From Panacagrimonas sp041603235 (GTDB lineage Bacteria; Pseudomonadota; Gammaproteobacteria; Nevskiales; Nevskiaceae), in assembly GCA_041603235.1 (NCBI GenBank), contig JBFIES010000005.1:211989-275988 (forward strand): a stretch of DNA of 64,000 bases, given 5' to 3'. The position numbers and the translations under genes were made by a program. This document shows positions 51,928 to 59,426 of the stretch, piece by piece (position 1 is the stretch's first letter; every line of letters starts with the position of its first letter). The notes below the pieces were generated by a model that was given only the letters and a program-made list of their open reading frames with translations, searched no databases and had not been told where the DNA came from.

Positions 51928-52646
51928 GCGCAGAACCCGCGTGTGCGGGTACGCAACTGGACCCGTTCAACTGGCCAGAGATTGAACGTGAACTAGATGA
52001 ACGCGGTGTGGCGGTCTTGCCGGGTCTGCTGACGCAATCTCAGTGCGAGGAGGTGAAGCGGTTTTACCCGCAAGCCGATCACTTCAGAAGCACCGTGGTC
52101 ATGGCTCGGCACAATTTCGGCAAAGGCGAATACAAGTATTTTTCGTATCCCCTGCCAGACATCATCGAGAAATTGCGCACCGCCGCGTACTCGCGGTTGC
52201 ATGCAACGGCCAATCGCTGGAACGCGGCCATGGGTATTGATGTGGCGTTTCCGGAATCGCATGCACAGTTCCTGCATCGATGTCATCAGGCAGGGCAGAC
52301 GCGCCCGACGCCGCTGATGCTTCGCTATGGTGAGGGCGACTACAACTGCCTGCATCAGGATCTGTATGGCGATCACGTGTTTCCGCTGCAGTTGGCGATT
52401 CTGCTCTCGCGACCCGGCGAAGATTTTTCTGGTGGCGAGTTTGTGCTGACCGAGCAACGACCCCGCATGCAATCACGCCCGGAGGTGGTGCATCTGCAAC
52501 AGGGCGATGCGGTGATCTTTGCCGTGCATCACCGTCCTCACCAGGGGGTGCGTGGCACTTATCGAGTCAAGCTTCGGCACGGCGTGAGCCGGATTCGTGC
52601 GGGTCACCGTCATACCTTGGGCATCATCTTTCACGATGCGGCCTGA
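51924..52646 (+). CDS. 2-oxoglutarate-Fe(II) oxygenase of the ada operon (COG3826-like)
   Basis: A 240-aa dioxygenase. The iron-binding HxD is in NCLHQDLYGD, the distal His in FAVHHRPHQGVRGTYRV, and the 2OG-binding Arg in that same stretch. GEDFSGGEFVLTEQRPR is the prolyl-hydroxylase-like core. It starts at GTG 51924 overlapping the ada stop and ends 17 bp before alkB. The position between two alkylation-repair genes suggests a role in dealkylation or damage response, but this family's substrate is unknown. Confidence 0.87.
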   Translation: MSAEPACAGTQLDPFNWPEIERELDERGVAVLPGLLTQSQCEEVKRFYPQADHFRSTVVMARHNFGKGEYKYFSYPLPDIIEKLRTAAYSRLHATANRWNAAMGIDVAFPESHAQFLHRCHQAGQTRPTPLMLRYGEGDYNCLHQDLYGDHVFPLQLAILLSRPGEDFSGGEFVLTEQRPRMQSRPEVVHLQQGDAVIFAVHHRPHQGVRGTYRVKLRHGVSRIRAGHRHTLGIIFHDAA

Positions 52647-52663
52647 GTGGCAGGTCCTTGATC

Positions 52664-53287
52664 GTGAGTTTGTTTCAGACTGAAGCCCTTGGAACTGCTG
52701 CAATGTTATTGCGGGGTTTCGCACTGCCGATGGAAGCAGCTTTGCTGCACGCAGTCGATGAGATTTTTGATCAGGCGCCAATGCGCAACATGGTCACCCC
52801 CGGAGGTCATCGCATGTCGGTTGGCATGACCAACTGTGGTGATTTGGGGTGGATATCAACGCCCCACGGCTATCGCTATGTGAACAAAGATCCGGAAAGC
52901 GGAAATCCCTGGCCCGCCATGCCGGAATGTTTTCTACAGTTGGCGGCTTCTGCGGCACAGGCAGCGGGATTCGATGGTTTTCGGCCGGATGCCTGCCTGA
53001 TCAATTGTTATGAGCCCGGTAGCCGGCTGACATTGCATCAGGACAAGAATGAGCGGGACTTCGCACAACCTATCGTGTCGGTCTCATTGGGGATGAGCGC
53101 GGTGTTTCAGTTTGGCGGGCTTAAGCGATCGGCGCCCTGCGGCAAGCTGCTGCTTGAGCATGGGGATGTAGTGGTCTGGGGGCGCGAGGATCGGTTGCGG
53201 TTTCATGGCGTGTTGCCGCTGAAAGGGGAGGCGCACCCGCTGCTGGGCGAGCGGCGAATCAACCTGACCTTTCGCAAGGCCGGATGA
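52664..53287 (+). CDS. alkB: DNA oxidative demethylase AlkB
   Basis: A 207-aa 2OG-Fe(II) dioxygenase. RMSVGMTNCGDLGW, the nucleotide-lid region YRYVNKDPESGNPWPAMP, the iron site LTLHQDKNE, LRFHGVLP and RRINLTFRK are all as in E. coli AlkB. It removes methyl groups from 1-methyladenine and 3-methylcytosine. The GTG at 52664 is preferred. A TTG at 52658 is in frame. It is the third gene of the ada operon. Confidence 0.95.
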   Translation: MSLFQTEALGTAAMLLRGFALPMEAALLHAVDEIFDQAPMRNMVTPGGHRMSVGMTNCGDLGWISTPHGYRYVNKDPESGNPWPAMPECFLQLAASAAQAAGFDGFRPDACLINCYEPGSRLTLHQDKNERDFAQPIVSVSLGMSAVFQFGGLKRSAPCGKLLLEHGDVVVWGREDRLRFHGVLPLKGEAHPLLGERRINLTFRKAG

Positions 53288-53498
53288 ATACTTCGCATAC
53301 AGCAGGCCAGTTCGGTGCGCCGGGCAGGTGTCTGCAAATGCACTTCAAGTATGCGTCTGCATATAGACCCTGTTGTTCGTGCAGGCCCGACTCACCCATT
53401 TAGTGTGCGGCGGCACCAGGCAGTCGTGACGCAAGCTCACGGAAGGCCGGGCCGCAGCAGAGGGGCGACAAATAGCTGGCCAGCGCGAGAGTGAGTGT

Positions 53499-53515
53499 GT
53501 TTAGTTTTTCTAAAC
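53499..53515. repeat. AT-rich inverted repeat
   Basis: GTTTAG, TTTTT, CTAAAC: a perfect 6-bp dyad flanked by GTGT on the left and AAACAC on the right, which can extend the pairing after a 2-base bulge. It could be an operator or a hairpin. It lies where an sRNA promoter would be expected. Confidence 0.5.
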
Positions 53516-53726
53516 AAACACGCTAAAACAAATCAATTGCTGCGCTGCAACATGGGGCGTAATCTTCTTTCCATCGAGACGCCACCAAGGGTGAAAACAC
53601 TCAAGGGGGCGGGGGCAAAAAAGCCACTCGATACCGGTGAAGAAGGTCTTGAAAGCTGAGAAATCGCTTCAATATCAACAACACCGACAGTCTCCTCCAG
53701 TCCCGCCACATGCGGGACCGCACTCA

Positions 53727-53755
53727 ACGCCACCGCAAGGTGGCGTCTTTTTTTT
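53727..53755 (+). terminator. Strong Rho-independent terminator
   Basis: ACGCCACC (53727-53734), a GCAA tetraloop, GGTGGCGT (53739-53746), then CTTTTTTTT. An 8-bp GC-rich stem with a stable GNRA loop. No protein gene lies within 400 bp upstream. Confidence 0.9.
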
Positions 53756-53844
53756 GTGCCGCGATCATACCATTGGTTCAAGACTCGGTCCGAGCCTCGA
53801 AAACCTGAGCGCACGAACAAGCTGTGGGTTCATTTTCCCATTTA

Positions 53845-53885
53845 TTGAAAACGGCCTGACCCAGCTTCTGCTGGTCAGGCCGTTT
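53845..53885. terminator. Long bidirectional terminator after the beta-lactamase-fold hydrolase gene
   Basis: GAAAACGGCCTGACC (53845-53859) pairs perfectly with GGTCAGGCCGTTTTC (53871-53885), giving a 15-bp stem with an 11-base loop. The A-rich/T-rich stem base serves both directions. It lies 10 bp past the minus-strand gene stop. Confidence 0.85.
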
Positions 53886-53895
53886 TCGCAGGTGC

Positions 53896-55065
53896 TTATC
53901 GAGACTGATAGACCGCCGATTCCATGTCCATATACAGCTTGACCACGTGCGGGTCGAAGAACGGCAGGATCTGGGTGAGGATGACGCCCGTGACCTGCTT
54001 GACCGGGTCAATCCAGTAATAGCTGTTGGCCAATCCGGCCCAGCTCAGGCTGCCGGGCGAACGGCCCTGCGGCGTCTCACGGGTGTTGATCGAAAAGGTC
54101 AGGCCCCAGTTGCAAGGCACGTTGGGATCCGTGGGCACCGCGTTCGAATAAGGCTGGGCGTCCGGCATGTCGGTAACCCAGAGCTTGCCCATGTGGTTTT
54201 CGCCCATCGTGGCGACCGTTTTTTCCTCAAGTATGCGCGTCCCGTCCAGGCTGCCCTTACCCAGAATCATGCGCAGGAACCGGAGGTAATTCGGTAGTGT
54301 GCCGTACAGCCCGTGTCCGCCCATATGCTGTTCGGGGTTCTGTTCCAGCACCAGAGGGTAGGGAACGATCGTGCCATCTGGTGTTCTGGCATGCATACCA
54401 GCCAGGCGGCTCTTCTGGTCATCGCCCATGCTGAACGCAGTGTCCTTCATGCCCAGTGGGCCGAGGATATTTTTCTGGAAATATTCTCCAAGGCGCATGC
54501 CGGACACTTCCTCAACCATTTTTCCTGCCCAGTCGATGCCAATGCCATAGTCCCAGCGGGTGCCGGGATCAAAAGCGAGTGGCCTGTCCAGACTGGCCCG
54601 CTGGCCGCTGAGGATGTTGCCCGCTCCGCGATACTCCAGTTCCCGGGCCATGTCAGGGTTCCAGATTTCATAGCTGAAGCCGGATGTGTGCGTCAGCAGG
54701 TTGCGCAGGGTCACGTCGCCCTTTGCGGGTCTGAGTTTGGGCTTGCCGTCCGAGTCAAAACCTTCCAGCACCATCGGTTTTTCCAGGAATGGGCAAACCT
54801 TGCCGGCAGGGTCATCCAGTGAAAGCTTGCCCTGTTCCACCAGTTGCATTGCCGCTGTGCCGGTGACTGCCTTGGTCATGGATGCGAACAGTCCGACGGT
54901 ATCCATGCTCATCGGGACGGTGCTGTCGACGCTGCGCGTTCCGGCGCAGCCTTCGTAGATCACGCCCGAATCATCAGCGACGCAGGCGATGACGCCGGGA
55001 ATTTTCTGGTTCTCGCAACTCGCCGAAAGCAGCGCGTCAATGGTGTTCTGAAGGCTCATGTTCAA
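53896..55065 (-). CDS. Beta-lactamase-fold serine hydrolase (EstB/class C-like)
   Basis: A 389-aa protein without a signal peptide. The nucleophile motif SMTK (SxxK, in LFASMTKAVTGTAAMQ) lies near residue 62, followed by the Tyr motif WDYGIGIDWAG and RNLLTHTSGFSYE. A GHGLYGT segment lies toward the C-terminus. This matches family VIII carboxylesterases such as EstB rather than true beta-lactamases. It hydrolyses esters, with the substrate unknown. It is upstream of, and reads the same way as, the two-component pair only in the sense that they share the strand, with 60 bp between. Confidence 0.9.
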   Translation of the reverse strand: MNMSLQNTIDALLSASCENQKIPGVIACVADDSGVIYEGCAGTRSVDSTVPMSMDTVGLFASMTKAVTGTAAMQLVEQGKLSLDDPAGKVCPFLEKPMVLEGFDSDGKPKLRPAKGDVTLRNLLTHTSGFSYEIWNPDMARELEYRGAGNILSGQRASLDRPLAFDPGTRWDYGIGIDWAGKMVEEVSGMRLGEYFQKNILGPLGMKDTAFSMGDDQKSRLAGMHARTPDGTIVPYPLVLEQNPEQHMGGHGLYGTLPNYLRFLRMILGKGSLDGTRILEEKTVATMGENHMGKLWVTDMPDAQPYSNAVPTDPNVPCNWGLTFSINTRETPQGRSPGSLSWAGLANSYYWIDPVKQVTGVILTQILPFFDPHVVKLYMDMESAVYQSR

Positions 55066-55125
55066 CTCTCTCCTGTTCCTTTGGTTCTATGAAATGTTTC
55101 CACGAGCAGAATTTGCTCGCTGTTG

Positions 55126-55743
55126 CTAAGCGGGTTCTTCTGCGATGCGAAAGCGACCGCCAAGTTCGCGCGCACTGCTGACTTCGAGCTTGCGCAGGAT
55201 GTTGGCGCGGTGCACATCGACGGTCTTGTGGCTGATATCCAGGTTGCGACCAATTTCCTTGCTGCTCGCACCCACGACGAGTTGATCAAAGACCTCGCGC
55301 TCTCGCGTCGAAAGTTTCGCCAGGCAAGCGTCGTACTCGCAGCGTTTGAGCCAGCGATCATGGCGCTCCGTGGCGCGGCGGCCGGCCTGATTGACGCACT
55401 CTATGAAGTGCTGGGGATTGAAGGGTTTCTGCAGAAAATCAAAGGCGCCCAGCTTCATGGCTTTCACCGCACTGGGAACGTCGCCGTGTGCAGTCAGGAA
55501 TATCACGGCCAAATCTGGCCTGAGTTTGAGTGCTTGCTCGAGCAGCTCTACTCCAGAAAGGCCGGGCATGCGTAAATCCAGAACCGCGCAGGCTGCTTTC
55601 TTGCACTGGGCCAGATACGTAATGAAGTTCTGCCCTGAGTTGAACGCGCGTGCTTTGACACCAACCGAGTCCAGTAGCCACACCAGCCCGCGTGTTACAT
55701 CTGGTTCATCATCGACGAGCAGGGTTTCGACTTCCGTGACCAC
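55126..55743 (-). CDS. FixJ/NarL-type response regulator
   Basis: A 205-aa protein. Receiver domain at about 1-120 with the acidic pair D11-D12, phospho-acceptor D56 (VLDLRMPG), the conserved Thr (FLTAHGD) and Lys (LQKPFN). LuxR-type HTH at about 140-200 (LSTREREVFDQLVVGASSKEIGRNLDISHKTVDVHRANILRKL). The GTG start overlaps the kinase stop by one base (TAGTG), so kinase and regulator are coupled. It is of the StyR/TodT/FixJ type. The targets may be the divergent ligase and DUF1302 genes. Confidence 0.92.
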   Translation of the reverse strand: MVTEVETLLVDDEPDVTRGLVWLLDSVGVKARAFNSGQNFITYLAQCKKAACAVLDLRMPGLSGVELLEQALKLRPDLAVIFLTAHGDVPSAVKAMKLGAFDFLQKPFNPQHFIECVNQAGRRATERHDRWLKRCEYDACLAKLSTREREVFDQLVVGASSKEIGRNLDISHKTVDVHRANILRKLEVSSARELGGRFRIAEEPA

Positions 55744-57401
55744 TAGCTTGCCTTGCGTGTCGTCGGCAGCAGGAACTCAAAATGCGCCCCGACGTCTTCA
55801 TCGTCGAGCAGGCGCAGTGTTCCGTTGTGCGATTCAATGATGGTCTTGCACATCATCAGCCCCATCCCGAGCCCACCTGATTTGCTGGTGCGATAGGGCT
55901 CAAATACGGTTGAGCGGTCTTGCCGGGCGACGCCTGGGCCGTTGTCTGAAACCCGGACCAGAATCTGCCCGCTACCGGCAGCACTGGCGTGGATTGAAAT
56001 CGACGGGGATGCATGGGCTGCATCGCGCAAGGCTTCTACCGCGTTCATGATCAGATTTACCAGGACCTGCTGGATTTCGACACGCGTACCGTGCAACTGT
56101 TGGAGGTCGGGCGCAATACGTACTCGCACCACTACCGACGAGTCGCGCAGCTGCAATTGCAACAGATCCAGAGTCTCATAGATCAGCGGTGCCAGAGGAA
56201 ACTGCTCATCCCCAGGCCGATGACGGGCAACGAAGCTGCGGACATTTCGTACCACATGGCCCGCCTGCTGCAGGTGCAGCTGGATATGGCTCAGCGCCTC
56301 GCGAGCCTCTGGTCGTGCTGCCAGTTCCGGCCCCAGCCGATGTTCGATGCCAGCGGCATAACTCAGGCAGGCGTTCAGGGGCTGCCCCAGTTCATGGGCC
56401 AGGGCCGACGCGAACTGGCCCATCATGGACAGGCGTGTTGCATGAGCCAATTGCTGTTGTTGCTCCTGCTCGCGTGAACGAGCCCGGCGTTGTTCGGTGC
56501 AATCCAGAAAAACCACTGCGCTGCCCAGATTGCTGACCGCTACGCGGACGCCCAGCACATCAAACCAGAGTTCCTTGCCAGATGGCTGATCGAAGCGAAC
56601 GGTCAGATGTTCGCTTCTTGGAACAAAACGTGGAGAGCACCGCGCCAGCAGTTCGGACATGCGTGCCGGCTCGCTTTCTCCAAGAATCGTGCAGCGGCGA
56701 TCCCGGGCGATGCCCCGGAAATCACTGACGTCATCCACAGCAAAGAAGCCCTGCATTGCAGGATTGATCTCAACCACTTCCCCTGAGGCATCGGTAATTG
56801 CAATCCCCAGCGGGATGTTTCGGATCAGGACACGATATTTTTCGCGGCTCTCGATCATCGCCCGTTCGGATGCACGGCGACGCTCCACTTCAGTTTTGAG
56901 CGCGGCATTGGTTTTGCGCAGGTTGAGTGTGCGTCGCTCCACGATCTGTTCGAGCCGATGAGAGGTGCGATGCAGTTCGTCCTCTGCGCGCTTTTTGGCT
57001 GACAGGTCCTGCACCACCCAGACCGAGGTTGGACTCGTTGCGGTCGGATCGATCATGCGACCCGAGATCATGCACCACAGCAGCCTGCCATCCTTGCTGA
57101 TCAAGGTGCGCTCGTGAACGTACTGGTTGCTGTTGGGAAAATGTGCGACGACCCGGCCGACTTCCTCGTAGTCATCCTGCTGCGCGTACACCTGACGCAC
57201 GGAGACACCTGCCAACTCGCCTGGTGCGTAGCCCAGCATCTGTTCCATCAGAGGATTGACCCGGACGAACCTGCGCTCGCGCATGAAGCAAATCCCGACC
57301 AGTGCATTGTCGAAAATCTGCTCGTACGGCAGTGTCGCGCCCTGCTCCGAAACGCCAGGGTGCTGTTCTTCAACTGCGCTGGATTGCCGCGTTCGAATCA
57401 T
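55743..57401 (-). CDS. PAS-domain sensor histidine kinase, FixL/StyS-like
   Basis: A 552-aa protein, with no membrane helix, so cytoplasmic. Two PAS domains (about residues 27-140, FDNALVGICFMRERRF, and about 205-305, IPLGIAITDASGEVVEINPAM) are joined by a coiled coil rich in Arg/Glu. The phospho-acceptor His336 sits in ASALAHELGQPLN. The N box is NLIMNAVEAL, the G boxes DNGPGVA and GGLGMGLMMC. HELGQPL is typical of the HWE-free FixL/ErdR-side group. It is upstream of, and coupled to, its regulator. The signal is unknown. Confidence 0.92.
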   Translation of the reverse strand: MIRTRQSSAVEEQHPGVSEQGATLPYEQIFDNALVGICFMRERRFVRVNPLMEQMLGYAPGELAGVSVRQVYAQQDDYEEVGRVVAHFPNSNQYVHERTLISKDGRLLWCMISGRMIDPTATSPTSVWVVQDLSAKKRAEDELHRTSHRLEQIVERRTLNLRKTNAALKTEVERRRASERAMIESREKYRVLIRNIPLGIAITDASGEVVEINPAMQGFFAVDDVSDFRGIARDRRCTILGESEPARMSELLARCSPRFVPRSEHLTVRFDQPSGKELWFDVLGVRVAVSNLGSAVVFLDCTEQRRARSREQEQQQQLAHATRLSMMGQFASALAHELGQPLNACLSYAAGIEHRLGPELAARPEAREALSHIQLHLQQAGHVVRNVRSFVARHRPGDEQFPLAPLIYETLDLLQLQLRDSSVVVRVRIAPDLQQLHGTRVEIQQVLVNLIMNAVEALRDAAHASPSISIHASAAGSGQILVRVSDNGPGVARQDRSTVFEPYRTSKSGGLGMGLMMCKTIIESHNGTLRLLDDEDVGAHFEFLLPTTRKAS

Positions 57402-57610
57402 GTGATCTGGGTAAGGCTGCGAGCGCCGCAAGGAACTGGCGCAGTGTTGATTCTAACGCTGCTGGTGTAGTGCTCGACCCAAGTGATTTGCGCATCAAAG
57501 GCAGCGATCATGTCCGTCAACCTACCCAAAGAGTGGGGTGGAGCAGTATGAAGGAAGGGTCAAATACCGATACACGATCCGAACATTGCGTTCATTGACG
57601 AGAACAGAAC

Positions 57611-59161
57611 ATGCGAATCATTGAATTTTTTGACCGCGGCGTGGGCCTCGATCCAGAACGGGTGTGCCTCAAGGATGCGCAGGTTTCAAGAACCTACGCA
57701 CAGGTGCAGCAGCAGACCTACATCGTCGGAAATGCCCTGATTGCAGATGGTCTCAAGCCCGAGCATAAGGCGGCCGTATACAGCCCCAACGGTGCGGTCG
57801 CGTTTGAATGTCTTCTGGGCATTCTGCGCGCAGGTGGCGCTTGGGTGCCGATTAACGCCCGCAATACAGCGCCGGAAAACGCTTACATCCTCGACAATTG
57901 TGATGTGGAGGTTTTGTTCTATCACAGCGAGTTCGAAGCCAATATCGCGCTGTTCAAAGAGCAGTGCCCGAAGATTCGCAAGTATGTCTGCATCGACAAG
58001 AGCGGGGGAGTGGGCACCTTTCTGCAGGACTGGGTCAAGGGCGTGGCGCAAACAGATCCGAATGTGCCCGCCCAGCGCGATGCGATTGCTTCGGTGTTCA
58101 GTTCGGGCGGCACGACAGGGCGGCCCAAAGGTGTCTTGTGGACCCATCAGGTATGGGAAACCATGATCGCCAATTTCTACTCGGCATTGCCGGTCGGCAA
58201 GCCGCCTGTGCATCTGGTGGTTGCGCCGATGACACATGCAGCCGGTGGCGTGGCAATCATCCTCATGGCCATGGGCGCGACACAGATCATTCTTCCCGGA
58301 TTTGATGCCGGCAAAGTGGTCGACGCCATCGAGAAGGAGAAGGTGACTCACCTGTTTTTGCCTCCTACGGCCATTTATGTGCTTCTCGCCCATCCTGGTC
58401 TGCGTGACCATGATTTTTCTTCATTGGAGGCATTTATTTATGCCGCAGCGCCGATGTCCGTGGAGAAACTCAAGGAGTGCCTGGATGTGTTCGGGCCGGT
58501 GATGGTGCAAACCTTTGGGCAAGCCGAATCTCCCATGGTGTGTACCGTTCTGGACCAGAAGGATCACCAGGTCATCGGCAATCCGGAACTGGAGCATCGT
58601 CTCGCGAGCTGTGGTCGCCCGACGCTGCTGACCCCGGTCGCCATCATGGATGACGACGGCAATCTCCTCCCTGCAGGCGAACGCGGCGAAATCGTGGTGC
58701 GCGGAAATCTGGTCATGCCCGGGTACTACAAGAACCCGGAGGCAACGGCTGAAGTGTCCGCATATGGTTGGCATCACACAGGTGACATCGGCTATCTGGA
58801 CAAGGACAATTTCCTGTACATCGTTGACCGCAAGAAGGACATGATCATCAGCGGCGGATTCAACGTTTACCCGAGCGAAGTTGAGCAGGTGATCTGGGCG
58901 CACGAGGCCGTACAGGACTGCGCTGTCATCGGTGTCCCGGATGACAAATGGGGCGAGGCGGTAAAGGCCGTCATTGAGCTCAAGCCAGGCAAACAGGTCG
59001 GCGCCGACGAAATCATCGCGATGTGCAAGCAGGCCCTGGGTAGCGTCAAGACTCCTAAGAGTGTCGAGTTCTGGGACGCGCTTCCACGCAGCCCGGTCGG
59101 CAAAGTTCGCAAGAAAGACATACGCGAAAAATTCTGGAAAGCGGCTCAGCGCAGCATCTGA
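57611..59161 (+). CDS. AMP-dependent acyl-CoA ligase
   Basis: A 516-aa ANL ligase. It has VFSSGGTTGRPKGVLWTH (A3), FGQAESPMVC (A5), HHTGDIGYLDKDNFLYIVDRKKDMIISGGFNVYPSEVE (A7-A8) and PRSPVGKVRKKDIR (A10 Lys). The size and GGFNVYPSEVE motif fit long-chain or steroid-acid CoA ligases such as FadD3-like enzymes. It is divergent from the histidine kinase (spacer 57402-57610) and followed by a DUF1302 gene. Confidence 0.9.
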   Translation: MRIIEFFDRGVGLDPERVCLKDAQVSRTYAQVQQQTYIVGNALIADGLKPEHKAAVYSPNGAVAFECLLGILRAGGAWVPINARNTAPENAYILDNCDVEVLFYHSEFEANIALFKEQCPKIRKYVCIDKSGGVGTFLQDWVKGVAQTDPNVPAQRDAIASVFSSGGTTGRPKGVLWTHQVWETMIANFYSALPVGKPPVHLVVAPMTHAAGGVAIILMAMGATQIILPGFDAGKVVDAIEKEKVTHLFLPPTAIYVLLAHPGLRDHDFSSLEAFIYAAAPMSVEKLKECLDVFGPVMVQTFGQAESPMVCTVLDQKDHQVIGNPELEHRLASCGRPTLLTPVAIMDDDGNLLPAGERGEIVVRGNLVMPGYYKNPEATAEVSAYGWHHTGDIGYLDKDNFLYIVDRKKDMIISGGFNVYPSEVEQVIWAHEAVQDCAVIGVPDDKWGEAVKAVIELKPGKQVGADEIIAMCKQALGSVKTPKSVEFWDALPRSPVGKVRKKDIREKFWKAAQRSI

Positions 59162-59173
59162 CGGCCAATAAAG

Positions 59174-59203
59174 AGCCCTCATCCGGAGCGGTGGATGAGG
59201 GCT
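59174..59203 (+). terminator. Hairpin after the acyl-CoA ligase
   Basis: AGCCCTCATCC (59174-59184) pairs with GGATGAGGGCT (59193-59203): an 11-bp perfect stem with an 8-base loop, 13 bp past the stop. There is no T-run, so it may be a weak terminator or an mRNA-stabilising end. Confidence 0.6.
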
Positions 59204-59426
59204 GTCGTGAGGCCTGTCGATTATCTTTGTCCTACAATGCTGACAGGCTGAACAATCTGTAGTAGCTTCGATTAAACCGATAAGTCGGCCGGGCAACCGA
59301 GCTGGCACTTGCAGGGCGAGGGCGGCCAGACCACTCAGGATGTATCGAGTGGCTGAAGCGGTTCCAGGAGAAATGTGATCGAAGCTTGAGTCTTCGACGC
59401 GGATTCTCCCAGGCAGGAGGGGTGTC

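Larger units (their letters stand above)
53288..53895. other. 608-bp spacer with hairpins but no clear gene
   Basis: No reading frame here looks real. A 95-codon frame on the minus strand (53533-53820) has no recognisable product. The stretch holds an inverted repeat (53499-53515), a strong plus-strand terminator (53727-53755) and a long hairpin (53845-53885) that ends the hydrolase gene. The plus-strand terminator is 440 bp past alkB, so it may end a small RNA starting near 53520. Confidence 0.6.

Noticed and set aside
53533..53820. 95-codon frame on the minus strand in the 53.3-53.9 kb spacer
   Set aside because: It spans a strong plus-strand terminator, has no Shine-Dalgarno and no recognisable sequence.
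53896..55065. Class C beta-lactamase conferring resistance
   Set aside because: No signal peptide, and the SMTK/YGIG motif set fits family VIII esterases better.
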